Positions 1-11,100 of a DNA stretch of 64,000 bases are shown in pieces. Under the pieces are notes generated by a model. That model was given only the letters and a program-made list of their open reading frames with translations. It made no database searches and was not told the DNA's origin. Each line of letters opens with the position of its first letter. Positions within the stretch are counted from its first letter, which is position 1. The DNA lies in the NCBI GenBank assembly GCA_949126835.1, contig CASBPS010000102.1, forward strand, positions 1 to 64,000, read 5' to 3'. This stretch comes from Anisus vortex (Eukaryota > Mollusca > Gastropoda > Planorbidae). Made by a program: the position numbers and the translations under genes.

Positions 1-562
1 TAATACTACTACTTGTAATACTACTACTGATTATACTACTACTTGTAATACTACTACTTGTAATACTACTTTTGGTATTACTACTACTGGTAATACTACT
101 ACTGGTAATACTACTACTGGTAATACTACTACTGGTAATACTACAACTGGTAATACTACTGCTGGTAATACTACTGCTTGTAATACTACTGCTGGTAATA
201 CTACTAATGGTAATACTACTACTGGTAATACTACTGCTTGTAATACTACTGCTGGCATTACTACTACTGGTAATACTACTCCTGGTAATAAGGCCTACTA
301 CTACTGATAATACTACTACTGATAATACTACTACTGATAATACTACTACTGGTAATACTACTACTGGTAATACTACTGCTTGTAATACTACTACTTGTAA
401 TACTACTACTTGTAATACTACTACTGGTAATACTACTACTGGTAATACTACTACTGGTAATACTACTACTGGTAATACTACTACTTGTAATACTACTACT
501 GGTAATACTACTACTTGTAATACTACTACTTGTAATACTACTACTGGTATTACTACTACTGG
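1..562. repeat. 15-bp minisatellite (TAATACTACTACTGG type)
   Basis: Tandem 15-bp units of the form TAATACTACTACTGG fill the left edge, roughly 37 units, and continue beyond the window. Variants replace GG with TG or GA, or change the third ACT to GCT, AAT or CCT. One irregular unit at about 288-300 carries AAGGCCTACTAC and breaks the phase. Because 15 is a multiple of 3, every frame without a stop stays open, which creates long low-complexity reading frames on both strands that I do not regard as genes. The array ends abruptly where the LTR starts. Confidence 0.95.
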
Positions 563-925
563 TGTTACGAATATTGATCCTCTAATAAACGTAATCAAAG
601 TTTTTAATACATTTTATAAATAAACAGGAGATTGATCATAGTTTTTAGGGAGTAGATTAGACAGTAGGACGGTTAGGATTTGTTTTTGTTTTCTCCTCCC
701 CCTTTTATTTTAAATAGTAAGTTGTTGGATTATATTATATACATTACACTACGACAATATATTTTAGAATATCTTCTAGAATAAATCTTATATTAGATTG
801 TTGTTTTATTGATTGGATTCAATAAGCATCAATTTAAATTCTTACGCCTATGATTTCTATTGTAGTTTAGTTTCCATTCGTAACAGCTAAACATATATTA
901 ATACCTTCTTTAGTATCTTTCTTCC

Positions 926-940
926 TATATATATATTTAA
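926..940 (+). promoter_or_regulatory. TATA-like element of the 5' LTR
   Basis: An alternating TATATATATAT run followed by TTAA lies about two fifths into the LTR, with the same run at 4716-4730 in the 3' LTR. It is the best TATA-box candidate for element transcription, but the whole LTR is AT-rich and a chance match is possible. A weaker candidate lies at about 730-742. Confidence 0.4.
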
Positions 941-1145
941 GTCTTCTTAATTGTAGTTATCCTTTATTGGATTAGAGGAACTTCAATAGTTCATAGATTT
1001 TATACTACTTTATAGTTATAGCCTAATAGTTATCACTTTTCTTGCCAGGGTTATTGGCACTATTTTCTATTGTAACTGTCAATAATCTAGATTAGGATTT
1101 CTTTATTATGAATGTTATTTGATTGTCTTATTTTCCTTTTATGTA

Positions 1146-1151
1146 AATAAA
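1146..1151 (+). promoter_or_regulatory. Candidate polyadenylation hexamer AATAAA in the 5' LTR
   Basis: AATAAA is followed within 30 bases by a T-rich stretch. Its counterpart in the 3' LTR (4905-4910) is the copy that would act in 3' end formation of the element RNA. Two other AATAAA hexamers lie upstream in the LTR, at 619-624 and 780-785, before the TATA-like run, and fit an R-region signal less well. Confidence 0.35.
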
Positions 1152-1402
1152 GTTAATTGTTTATTTTATTCATATGAGTTTTATTCTTCTATATAATTTA
1201 GTTTGTAAATGTTTTAGATAAGTGTTCGTTCATTCTTTAAGTTAGTAGATTGCAACGAATATTCTTGAGTTCATACGCCACCCATTAACCCCTAGACAAT
1301 TCTATTTTTAATTGAGCCATTTCTCTATTTCATCTTAATTAAAATATCCAGTATGATCTCAGGGATAACCGTAAAATAGATTTAAAACACTTCAACGTAA
1401 TA

Positions 1403-1417
1403 TGGGGTCTCATGTCC
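1403..1417 (+). other. Candidate tRNA primer-binding site
   Basis: TGGGGTCTCATGTCC directly follows the last base of the 5' LTR. Primer-binding sites begin with TGG because they pair with the CCA end of a tRNA, so position and first bases fit. I could not match the remaining bases to a particular tRNA. Confidence 0.45.
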
Positions 1418-1631
1418 TTGGATTAATTTGAATTAGGGACTTAGAATTTGATTATTTTACACATTTCTTGAACTAATTTTCCTAACGTAGTAATTTTTCT
1501 TGTCGGTGCGCGGTAGTGATTCGGTTTGTTTTTGTTAACAGCTGCGTTGTTGACCTACATTTAATTTCTAAGACTAGACCTTGTAGTTTATATTAGTAAT
1601 TAGTCTTATTGTTTTCTCTTCATTCTTAGAG
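1418..1631 (+). other. Untranslated leader of the LTR element
   Basis: This AT-rich stretch between the primer-binding site and the first codon of the Gag frame has no long frame on either strand. It would carry packaging and dimerisation signals in a typical element, but I cannot point to one. Confidence 0.5.
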
Positions 1632-3749
1632 ATGGAGTTTACTGATTTTATTAAAAATCCTACCTTAGAGAGTTTGGATTCTTTGAAAAGAAAGGATTTC
1701 TATAAGATAATAAAGGAATTGAAGATAGTTCATAAAGCTACTAGTCCTACCCAGATTTTTAAAGAGCAAATAATTTTCTATTACATAAATAAGGGTGTTT
1801 TTGATAAGATATATCTGAGTTTAGTGACACCAGAAGTAGATGGGAGTCAGGCTGAGAATTTGTTAAAGCAGAGAGAGATAGAATTTAAGGAGTGGGAAAT
1901 GGAAAAAGATAGACAATTACAGATAGAATTAAAAGAGATGGAGTTACAGCATAAGTTAAAAATGGAACAGTTAGAAGAGGAGTATGCTAGTTTCATGTCT
2001 TGTCCTATTCCTAAGTCTACTACTCCTGTGTCAGAAAGGTCTGCTTTCTACACAGATTCATGTTGTCGTAGTGTACCAACACTCAATGATCAAAGTTCTA
2101 ATAATAATAGTAATACAATTACTACTACTAATACTAAAAGCCTTCATGCGGCATCACCAGTTAATCCTGGTATTTCAAACCAAAACAAGTCCATTAGTCC
2201 GCTGAAGAATCTCCTAAGTCTTAAAAATGACAGTGGTGTTGTCAAGACACAGTCTCATGTTTCTTGCAAATATTGTATGAAAGTCGGCCACACCATTGAT
2301 CAGTGTCGAAACTGCCCCATTCGACATTCTAAAGACTTCAGGCCTATAGGCCATATCAAACCTAAAGAACTTTTTGATCATTATAATTTTACACAAAGTG
2401 ATGAGACCGCATCACATCAAAATATTAAAGACTTACGTTTGGTTGCTGAGATGGCAGACACATATAACCCTGTGCATAGATGTTCATCCTATGTCACTGC
2501 TAGCCATCAAAATCAGAGTCCTAATAGTAATACAATTACTAATACAAGCCTTCATGCGGCAAAACCAGTGAATACTGGTATTTCACCTCAAAATAAGTCT
2601 CTTAGCCCGCGGAAGAATTACCTTATTCAAAGTCTAAATCAAGAGGATAGTTTTGCCAAGACACGTTCAAATGTTTTTTGCAATTATTGTAAGAAACCCG
2701 GCCACTCTATTACTCAATGTCGAAAATGCCCCAGTCGACTTTCTCAAGACTTCAAGGACTCAAAGCCCATCTGTAATGTTAAAGCCACTGGACATAGTGG
2801 TCATTCACTTCAAAGTGATAAGATTACATCACTTTGCAATTTAACAAAGTTCAAAGGTAATGAACTATTGTCTTCTATGTCAATGGAGGAAATACAGCCT
2901 CAAGTTAAAACGCAATCACATGATGGTATTCTATCCTCCCCATCAAATACCGCATCTATTTTCATCATTGATGCAGAGAGATCTTTTAAAAATAAGACCA
3001 GTACATCTAGAAAGCCAACAGTGTCACGAGATACTAGATTATCACCTTTACAGGACAATATCTTGGCCTTATCAGATACTACTGATATACGGGGACCTAT
3101 CTTGAAGCAAGAAGTTGGGTCAGTTAAAATTCTGGAGCTTCCACATGAAACTTTGTCAGCCCTTAATTTGTTTAATGCTGAGATAACACTCAGCATGGTT
3201 CCAGAGCCTCCAGTCAAAGATTTCCAGTTGTTACGAAATGACCTAGCCGGAGATCAAGTGTTTCCACAGGTTATTATTCAGCCATCATTGCTGTCTGTTG
3301 ATTCCGGTAAAGATCAATCTGACTTGGGTCCAGACTGTTTGATTACCATAGATATGAACAAGGAACAAAACCCTAGTGTATCTTCACATACAGATGGTCC
3401 TTCGGACATTTCCCTGTTGAATGGTTTGCAGTTTCCTTCTTATATGTCTCAAGCAGATTTTTGCTCTACACAACCTGATCCAGAGATGCCAAACATTGTG
3501 ACAAAGTTGAACTCAGTGGACTGCAAGGATGAAAATTTCTCAGATTGCTGCTTACAGGAAGATTTGTTGTTTGGATGGTACACAGCTCTGATCTGTTTTC
3601 TTTTGGTCGCGAAGACAGAGCCAGTTTACAATACTTTCAATCCTTTCAGTGAGCCATTCAAGGAGTTGAACATTCATGCTACATTCAAGTTGAACATTCA
3701 TAATTATTGTTGTAAATGTTCAAGGGATATTCATATTGACTTGTGTTAA
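1632..3749 (+). CDS. Gag polyprotein with two zinc knuckles and a damaged protease region
   Basis: The 705-residue frame starts at the first ATG after the leader. Residues about 10-60 form a charged helical, SAP-like N-terminal segment and 72-118 an E/K/Q-rich predicted coiled coil. Residues 120-205 are S/T/N-rich low complexity where a capsid domain would be expected; I recognise none. Two CCHC knuckles (C-x2-C-x4-H-x4-C) lie at 212-225 and 350-363, each in a duplicated module. Residues about 440-545 resemble the aspartic protease of Ty3/gypsy Gag-Pol: D467-T468-R469 sits where D-T-G or D-S-G is expected, and L-R-N-D-L-A-G (534-540) lies about 70 residues on, at the usual spacing of the second conserved motif. 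Arginine replaces glycine in both motifs, so activity is unlikely. A hydrophobic run (645-660) and a Cys-rich tail are probably read-through of non-coding sequence. In the family Gag packages RNA in cytoplasmic particles. No Pol enzymes follow. The protease match is made by eye. Confidence 0.82.
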   Translation: MEFTDFIKNPTLESLDSLKRKDFYKIIKELKIVHKATSPTQIFKEQIIFYYINKGVFDKIYLSLVTPEVDGSQAENLLKQREIEFKEWEMEKDRQLQIELKEMELQHKLKMEQLEEEYASFMSCPIPKSTTPVSERSAFYTDSCCRSVPTLNDQSSNNNSNTITTTNTKSLHAASPVNPGISNQNKSISPLKNLLSLKNDSGVVKTQSHVSCKYCMKVGHTIDQCRNCPIRHSKDFRPIGHIKPKELFDHYNFTQSDETASHQNIKDLRLVAEMADTYNPVHRCSSYVTASHQNQSPNSNTITNTSLHAAKPVNTGISPQNKSLSPRKNYLIQSLNQEDSFAKTRSNVFCNYCKKPGHSITQCRKCPSRLSQDFKDSKPICNVKATGHSGHSLQSDKITSLCNLTKFKGNELLSSMSMEEIQPQVKTQSHDGILSSPSNTASIFIIDAERSFKNKTSTSRKPTVSRDTRLSPLQDNILALSDTTDIRGPILKQEVGSVKILELPHETLSALNLFNAEITLSMVPEPPVKDFQLLRNDLAGDQVFPQVIIQPSLLSVDSGKDQSDLGPDCLITIDMNKEQNPSVSSHTDGPSDISLLNGLQFPSYMSQADFCSTQPDPEMPNIVTKLNSVDCKDENFSDCCLQEDLLFGWYTALICFLLVAKTEPVYNTFNPFSEPFKELNIHATFKLNIHNYCCKCSRDIHIDLC
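2265..2306 (+). other. First CCHC zinc knuckle coding segment
   Basis: It encodes CKYCMKVGHTIDQC, residues 212-225, with the exact C-x2-C-x4-H-x4-C spacing of a retroviral-type nucleocapsid knuckle. All four zinc ligands and the glycine before His are intact. It is expected to bind single-stranded RNA during packaging. Confidence 0.93.
2679..2720 (+). other. Second CCHC zinc knuckle coding segment
   Basis: It encodes CNYCKKPGHSITQC, residues 350-363, with all four ligands intact. It arose with the first knuckle by tandem duplication. Both copies keep their ligands while surrounding residues differ, which suggests selection on the motif (inference). Confidence 0.93.
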
Positions 3750-4352
3750 ACTTTTTCAATTGAACATAATGACTTGTTTATCAACTTATTTAAGTTAATT
3801 TTCCTGAATTCATACATTAATTTAATAATTCTAAGGACTTCAAGGATTTTTAAGTGAAAATACACCATGTTTTAAAATGGGCCTGTATATACTAATCTAG
3901 AGAAAGCCCAAAGTAACATGAACATTTATTAGTGGACGATTTTTCTCGAATGTGATTTTTCTAATGAATTATTTTAAATTAATGGGTGTATCTAATTCTT
4001 GACAGTTGGGGATGTGTTTATATTCTTAAGAATTTCTTGACAGTTGGTGACTTGATGTTGTGTTTATATTCTTAAGTGTTAATAATATGTTTTCTTGAAT
4101 TGATCATATCACATGATTTTTAAAACTTACTAATCTGTTTCATTGAAGTGATTGTATCACAATTATTTTGTTTGTTTGTTACAAACCCTAGAGGTTGATG
4201 ATTTTATTATATTGGTTAACATAAATTATTTTCTTTTGTTTGTTCCAAATCATAGAGGATGATATTTTTCTTGAGTAATATAAATGATTATTTTATATTT
4301 GTAAAAAAATTGCCATTATCATTGTCAATTTTTTCTTTTCTAAGTGTAGGTG
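3750..4352 (+). other. Non-coding 3' internal region of the LTR element
   Basis: This AT-rich stretch has no long frame, where a full element would have pol. It contains two pairs of short direct repeats: TTCTTGACAGTTGG near 3996 and 4034, together with TGTGTTTATATTCTTAAG at 4013 and 4059; and a diverged pair around TTTGTTTGTT...AGAGG at about 4169 and 4236. The bases just before the 3' LTR (TAAGTGTAGGTG) are not a convincing polypurine tract. Confidence 0.7.
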
Positions 4353-5161
4353 TGTTACGAATATTGATCCTCTAATAAACGTAATCAAAGTTTTTAATAC
4401 ATTTTATAAATAAACAGGAGATTGATCATAGTTTTTAGGGAGTAGATTAGACAGTAGGACGGTTAGGATTTGTTTTTGTTTTCTCCTCCCCCTTTTATTT
4501 TAAATAGTAAGTTGTTGGAGTATATTATATACATTACACTACGACAATATATTTTAGAATATCTTCTAGAATAAATCTTATATTAGATTGTTGTTTTATT
4601 GATTGGATTCAATAAGCATCAATTTACATTCTTACGCCTATGATTTCTATTGTAGTTTAGTTTCCATTCGTAACAGCTAAACATATATTAATACCTTCTT
4701 TAGTATCTTTCTTCCTATATATATATTTAAGTCTTCTTAATTCAATAATTCATAGATTTTATACTACTTTATAGTTATAGCCTAATAGTTATCACTTTTC
4801 TTGCCAGGGTTATTGGCACTATTTTCTATTGTAACTGTCAATAATCTAGATTAGGATTTCTTTATTATGAATGTTATTTGATTGTCTTATTTTCCTTTTA
4901 TGTAAATAAAGTTAATTGTTTATTTTATTCATAGGAGTTTTATTCTACTACATAATTTAGTTTGTAAATGTTTTAGATAAGTGTTCGTTCATTCTTTAAG
5001 TTAGTAGATTGCAACGGATATTCTTGAGTTCATACGCCACCCATTAACCCCTAGACAATTCTATTTTTAATTGAGCCATTTCTCTATTTCATCTTAAATA
5101 AAATATCCAGTATGATCTCAGGGATAACCGTAAAATAGATTTAAAACACTTCAACGTAATA
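4353..5161 (+). repeat. 3' long terminal repeat
   Basis: The 809-bp repeat begins TGTTACGA and ends CGTAATA and is paired with 563-1402. It lacks the 31 bases found at 951-981 of the 5' copy; the junction is at 4740/4741, ten bases after the TATA-like run. The 29-bp satellite begins at the next base. Confidence 0.95.
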
Positions 5162-8100
5162 CATAAAATTTACTAAATATTCACTTTAAACATAAAATAG
5201 ACTAAATATCACACTTTAAACATAAAAGTGACTAAATATTCACTTTAAACATAAAAGTGACTAAATATTCACTTTAAACAGAAAAGTGACTAAATATTCA
5301 CTTTAAACAGAAAAATGACTAAATATTCACTATAAACATAAAAGTGACTAAATATTCACACTTTAAACATAAAATTGACTAAATATTCACTTTAAACAGA
5401 AAAATGACTAAATATTCACTTTAAACATAAAAGTGACTAAATATATTTACTTTAAACAAAAAAGTGACTAAATATTTACTTTAAACATAAAAGTGACTAA
5501 ATATTCACACTTTAAACATAAAAAAGACTAAATATTCACTTTTAACATAAAAGTGACTAAATATTCACTTTAAACATAAAAGTGACTAAATATTCACTTT
5601 AAACATAAAAGTGACTAAATATTCACTTTAAACATAAAAGTGACTAAATATTCACTTTAAACTTAAAAGTGACTAAATATTCACACTTTAAACATAAAAT
5701 TGACTAAATATTCACTTTAAACAGAAAAATGACTAAATATTCACTTTAAACATAAAAGTGACTAAATATATTTACTTTAAACAAAAAAGTGACTAAATAT
5801 TTACTTTAAACATAAAAGTGACTAAATATTCACACTTTAAACATAAAAAAGACTAAATATTCACTTTTACCATAAAAGTGACTAAATATTCACTTTAAAC
5901 ATAAAAGTGACTAAATATTCACTTTAAACATAAAAGTGACTAAATATTCACTTTAAACATAAAAGTGACTAAATATTCACTTCAAACATAAAAGTGACTA
6001 AATATTCACTTTAAACATAAAAGTGACTAAATATTCACTTTAAACCTAAAATTGACTAAATATTCACTTTAAACATAAAAATGACTTAATATTCACACTT
6101 TAAACATAAAAGTGACTAAATATTCACTTTAAACATAAAAGTGACTAAATATTCACTTTAAACATAAAAGTGACTAAATATTCACTTTAAACATAAAATT
6201 GACTAAATATTCACTTTAAACATAAAAATGACTTAATATTCACACTTTAAACATAAAAGTGACTAAATATTCACTTTAAACATAAAAATGACTAAATATT
6301 CACTTTAAACATAAAATTGAGTAAATATTCACTTTAAACATAAAAAAGACTTAATATTCACACTTTAAACATAAAAGTGACTAAATATTCACTTTAAACA
6401 TAAAAATTACTAAATATTCACTTTAAACATAAAAGTGACAAAATATAATTACTTTAAACAAAAAAGTGACTAAATATTTACTTTAAACATAAAAGTGACT
6501 AAATATTCACACTTTAAACATAAAAAAGACTAAATATTCACTTTTAACATAAAAGTGACTAAATATTCACTTTAAACATAAAAGTGACTAAATATTTACT
6601 TTAAACATAAAAGTTACTAAATATTCACTTTAAACATAAAAGTGACTAAATATTCACTTTAAACATAAAAGTGACTAAATATTCACTTTAAACATAAAAG
6701 TGACTAAATATTCACTTTAAACATAAAAGTGACTAAATATTCACTTTAAACTTAAAAGTGACTAAATATTCACACTTTAAACATAAAATTGACTAAATAT
6801 TCACTTTAAACAGAAAAATGACTAAATATTCACTTTAAACATTAAAGTGACTAAATATATTTACTTTAAACAAAAAAGTGACTAAATATTTACTTTAAAC
6901 ATAAAAGTGACTAAATATTCACACTTTAAACATAAAAAAGACTAAATATTCACTTTTACCATGAAAGTGACTAAATATTCACTTTAAACATAAAAGTGAC
7001 TAAATATTCACTTTAAACATAAAAGTGACTAAATATTCACTTTAAACAGAAAAATGACTAAATATTCACTATAAACATAAAAGTGACTAAATATTCACAC
7101 TTTAAACATAAAATTGACTAAATATTCACTTTAAACAGAAAAATGACTAAATATTCACTTTAAACATAAAAGTGACTAAATATATTTACTTTAAACAAAA
7201 AAGTGACTAAATATTTACTTTAAACATAAAAGTGACTAAATATTCACACTTTAAACATAAAAAAGACTAAATATTCACTTTTAACATAAAAGTGACTAAA
7301 TATTCACTTTAAACATAAAAGTGACTAAATATTCACTTTAAACATAAAAGTGACTAAATATTCACTTTAAACATAAAAGTGACTAAATATTCACTTTAAA
7401 CTTAAAAGTGACTAAATATTCACACTTTAAACATAAAATTGACTAAATATTCACTTTAAACAGAAAAATGACTAAATATTCACTTTAAACATAAAAGTGA
7501 CTAAATATATTTACTTTAAACAAAAAAGTGACTAAATATTTACTTTAAACATAAAAGTGACTAAATATTCACACTTTAAACATAAAAAAGACTAAATATT
7601 CACTTTTACCATAAAAGTGACTAAATATTCACTTTAAACATAAAAGTGACTAAATATTCACTTTAAACATAAAAGTGACTAAATATTCACTTTAAACATA
7701 AAAGTGACTAAATATTCACTTCAAACATAAAAGTGACTAAATATTCACTTTAAACATAAAAGTGACTAAATATTCACTTTAAACTTAAAATTGACTAAAT
7801 ATTCACTTTAAACATAAAAATGACTTAATATTCACACTTTAAACATAAAAGTGACTAAATATTCACTTTAAACATAAAAGTGACTAAATATTCACTTTAA
7901 ACATAAAAGTGACTAAATATTTACTTTAAACATAAAATTGACTAAATATTCACTTTAAACATAAAAATGACTTAATGTTCACACTTTAAACATAAAAGTG
8001 TCTAAATATTCACTTTAAACATAAAAATGACTAAATATTCACTTTAAACATAAAATTGACTAAATATTCACTTTAAACATAAAAATGACTTAATATTCAC

Positions 8101-11100
8101 ACTTTAAACATAAAAGTGACTAAATATTCACTTTAAACATAAAAATTACTAAATATTCACTTTAAACATAAAAGTGACAAAATATATTTACTTTAAACAA
8201 AAAAGTGACTAAATATTCACACTTTAAACATAAAATTGACTAAATATTCACTTTAAACAGAAAAATGACTAAATATTCACTTTAAACATAAAAGTGACTA
8301 AATATATTTACTTTAAACAAAAAAGTGACTAAATATTTACTTTAAACATAAAAGTGACTAAATATTCACACTTTAAACATAAAAGTGACTAAATATTCTT
8401 TTTAAACATAAAAGTGACTAAATATTCACTTTAAACATAAAAGTGACTAAATATTCACTTTAAACATAAAAATGACTAAATATTCACTTTAAACATAAAA
8501 GTGACTAAATATTCAAACTTTAAACATAAAATTGACTAAATATTCACTTTAGACATAAATGTGACTAAATATCACACTTTAAACATAAAAGTGACTAAAT
8601 ATTCACTTTAAACATAAAAGTGACTAAATATTCACTTTAAATATAAAAGTGACTAAATATTCACATTTACCATAAAAGTGACTAAATATTCACACTTTAA
8701 ACATAAAAAAGACTAAATATTCACTTTAAACATAAAAATGACTTAATATTCACTTTAAACATAAAAGTGACTAAATATTCACTTTAAACATAAAAGTGAC
8801 TAAATATTCACTTTAAACATAAAAGTGACTAAATATTCACTTTAAACAGAAAAATGACTAAATATTCACTTTAAACATAAAAATGACTAAATATTCACAC
8901 TTTAAACATAAAATTGACTAAATATTCACTTTAAACATAAAAGTGACTAAATATCACACTTTAAACATAAAAGTGACTAAATATTTACTTTAAACATAAA
9001 AGTGACTAAATATTCACTTTAAACATAAAAGTGACTAAATATTCACACTTTAAAGATAAAAGTGACTAAATATTCACTTTAAACATAAAAGTGACTAAAT
9101 ATTCACTTTAAGCATAAAAGTGACTAAATATTCACTTTAAACATAAAAGTGACTAAATATTCACTTTAAACATAAAAGTGACTAAATATTCACTTTAAAC
9201 ATAAAATTGACTAAATATTCACTTTAAACATAAAAATGACTTAATATTCACACTTTAAACATAAAAGTGACTAAATATTCACTTTAAACATAAAAGTGAC
9301 TAAATATTCACTTTAAACATAAAAATGACTTAATATTCACACTTTAAACATAAAAGTGACTAAATATTCACACTTTAAACATAAAAGTGACTAAATATTC
9401 ACTTTAAACATAAAAGTGACTAAATATCACACTTTAAACATAAAAAAACTAAATATTCACTTTTACCATAAAAGTGACTAAATATTCACTTTAAACATAA
9501 AAGTGACTAAATATTCACTTTAAACATAAAAGTGACTAAATATTCACTTTAAACATAAAAGTGACTAAATATTCACTTTAAACATAAAAGTGACTAAATA
9601 TTCACTTTAAACATAAAAGTGACTAAATATTCACTTTAAACTTAAAATTGACTAAATATTCACTTTAAACATAAAAATGACTTAATATTCACACTTTAAA
9701 CATAAAAGTGACTAAATATTCACTTTAAACATAAAAATGACTAAATATTCACTTTAAACATAAAATTGACTAAATATTCACTTTAAACATAAAAATGACT
9801 TAATATTCACACTTTAAACATAAAAGTGACTAAATATTCACTTTAAACATAAAAATTACTAAATATTCACTTTAAACATAAAAGTGACTAAATATATTTA
9901 CTTTAAACTAAAAAGTGACTAAATATTTACTTTAAACATAAAAGTGACTAAATATTCACACTTTAAACATAAAAGTGACTAAATATTCACTTTAAACATA
10001 AAAGTGACTAATTATTCACTTTAAACATAAAAGTGACTAAATATCACACTTTAAACATAAAAGTGACTAAATATTCACTTTAAACATAAAAGTTACTAAA
10101 TATTCACTTTAAACATAAAAGTGACTAAATGTTCACACTTTAAAGATAAAAGTGAATAAATATTCACTTTAAACATAAAAGTGACTTATTATTCACTTTA
10201 AACATAAAAGTGACTAAATATTCACTTTAAACAGAAAAATGACTAAATATTCACTTTAAACAGAAAAGTGACTAAATATTTACACTTTAAACATAAAATT
10301 GACTAAATATTCACTTTAAACATAAAAGTGACTAAAAATCACACTTTAAACATAAAAGTGACTAAATATTCACTTTAAACTTAAAAGTGACTAAATATTC
10401 ACTTTAAACATAAAAGTGACTTAATATTCACACTTTAAAGATAAAAGTGACTAAATATTCACTTTAAACATAAAAGTGACTAAATATTCACTTTAAGCAT
10501 AAAAGTGACTAAATATTCACTTTAAACATAAAAGTGACTAAATATTCACTTTAAACATAAAAGTGACTAAATATTCACTTTAAACATAAAATTGACTAAA
10601 TATTTACTTTAAACATAAAAATGACTTAATGTTCACACTTTAAACATAAAATTGACTAAATATTCACTTTAAACATAAAAATGACTTAATATTCACACTT
10701 TAAACATAAAAGTGACTAAATATTCACTTAAAACATAAAAATTACTAAATATTCACTTTAAACATAAAAGTGACTAAATATATTTACTTTAAACAAAAAA
10801 GTGACTAAATATTTACTTTAAACATAAAAGTGACTAAATATTCACACTTTAAACATAAAAGTGACTAAATATTCACTTTAAACATAAAAGTGACTAATTA
10901 TTCACTTTAAACATAAAAGTGACTAAATATCACACTTTAAACATAAAAGTGACTAAATATTCACTTTAAACATAAAAGTTACTAAATATTCACTTTAAAC
11001 ATAAAAGTGACTAAATGTTCACACTTTAAAGATAAAAGTGAATAAATATTCACTTTAAACATAAAAGTGACTTAATATTCACTTTAAACATAAAAGTGAC

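Larger units (their letters stand above)
563..1402 (+). repeat. 5' long terminal repeat
   Basis: The 840-bp repeat begins TGTTACGA and ends CGTAATA. It matches 4353-5161 almost base for base, apart from 8 substitutions I counted by eye and a 31-bp segment (951-981) that the 3' copy lacks. It is AT-rich. It contains a strong TATA-like run at 926-940 and AATAAA hexamers at 619-624, 780-785 and 1146-1151. The order TATA (926) then AATAAA (1146) would suit a U3-R-U5 layout with R starting near 955-970; that boundary is inferred. Confidence 0.95.
2091..2766 (+). repeat. Diverged internal tandem duplication of the Gag knuckle module
   Basis: Two modules, about 2091-2346 and 2514-2766, share the order N/T-rich tract, SLHAA, PVN-GIS, QNKS, knuckle, CP-R-S-DF. 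The SLHAA codons are 408 bp apart and the knuckle cysteines 414 bp apart, so the copies have gained small indels. Similarity is clear in DNA as well as protein, for example CCTTCATGCGGCA in both. The duplication raises the knuckle count from one to two. Confidence 0.85.
563..5161 (+). mobile_element. Non-autonomous LTR retrotransposon (Gag plus protease remnant), probably Ty3/gypsy-like
   Basis: Two direct repeats, 840 and 809 bp, flank a 2,950-bp internal region with one long frame. Each repeat starts TGTTACG and ends CGTAATA, a near-perfect inverted terminal repeat as expected for LTRs. A possible primer-binding site abuts the 5' LTR. The internal region encodes a zinc-knuckle Gag and a protease-like stretch. 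No reverse transcriptase, RNase H or integrase motif is present in any frame, so mobility would need enzymes from another element. LTR divergence of about 8 substitutions over 809 aligned bases suggests a young copy. No target-site duplication is visible: the left flank is the 15-bp minisatellite and the right flank is the 29-bp satellite. Assignment to Ty3/gypsy rests on the knuckle and protease arrangement and is moderately sure. Confidence 0.88.

Noticed and set aside
31..623. Long low-complexity reading frames on both strands over the minisatellite
   Set aside because: A 15-bp period keeps frames open without selection. The translations are pure five-residue repeats, and the plus-strand frame runs on into the LTR.
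1984..3217. Several 60-105 codon frames overlapping gag in other frames and on the minus strand
   Set aside because: They lie within the long gag frame, show no motif, and are explained as shadows of it.
3564..3749. Envelope-like transmembrane tail at the Gag C-terminus
   Set aside because: One 16-residue hydrophobic run and a few cysteines, with no signal peptide or other envelope feature. Read-through of AT-rich non-coding sequence is more likely.
4330..4352. Polypurine tract before the 3' LTR
   Set aside because: The bases are T-rich and then TAAGTGTAGGTG. There is no clear purine run next to the LTR, so no feature was called.
563..5161. tRNA or other structured RNA genes in the AT-rich LTR and internal regions
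   Set aside because: I saw no cloverleaf-compatible segment or internal promoter boxes.
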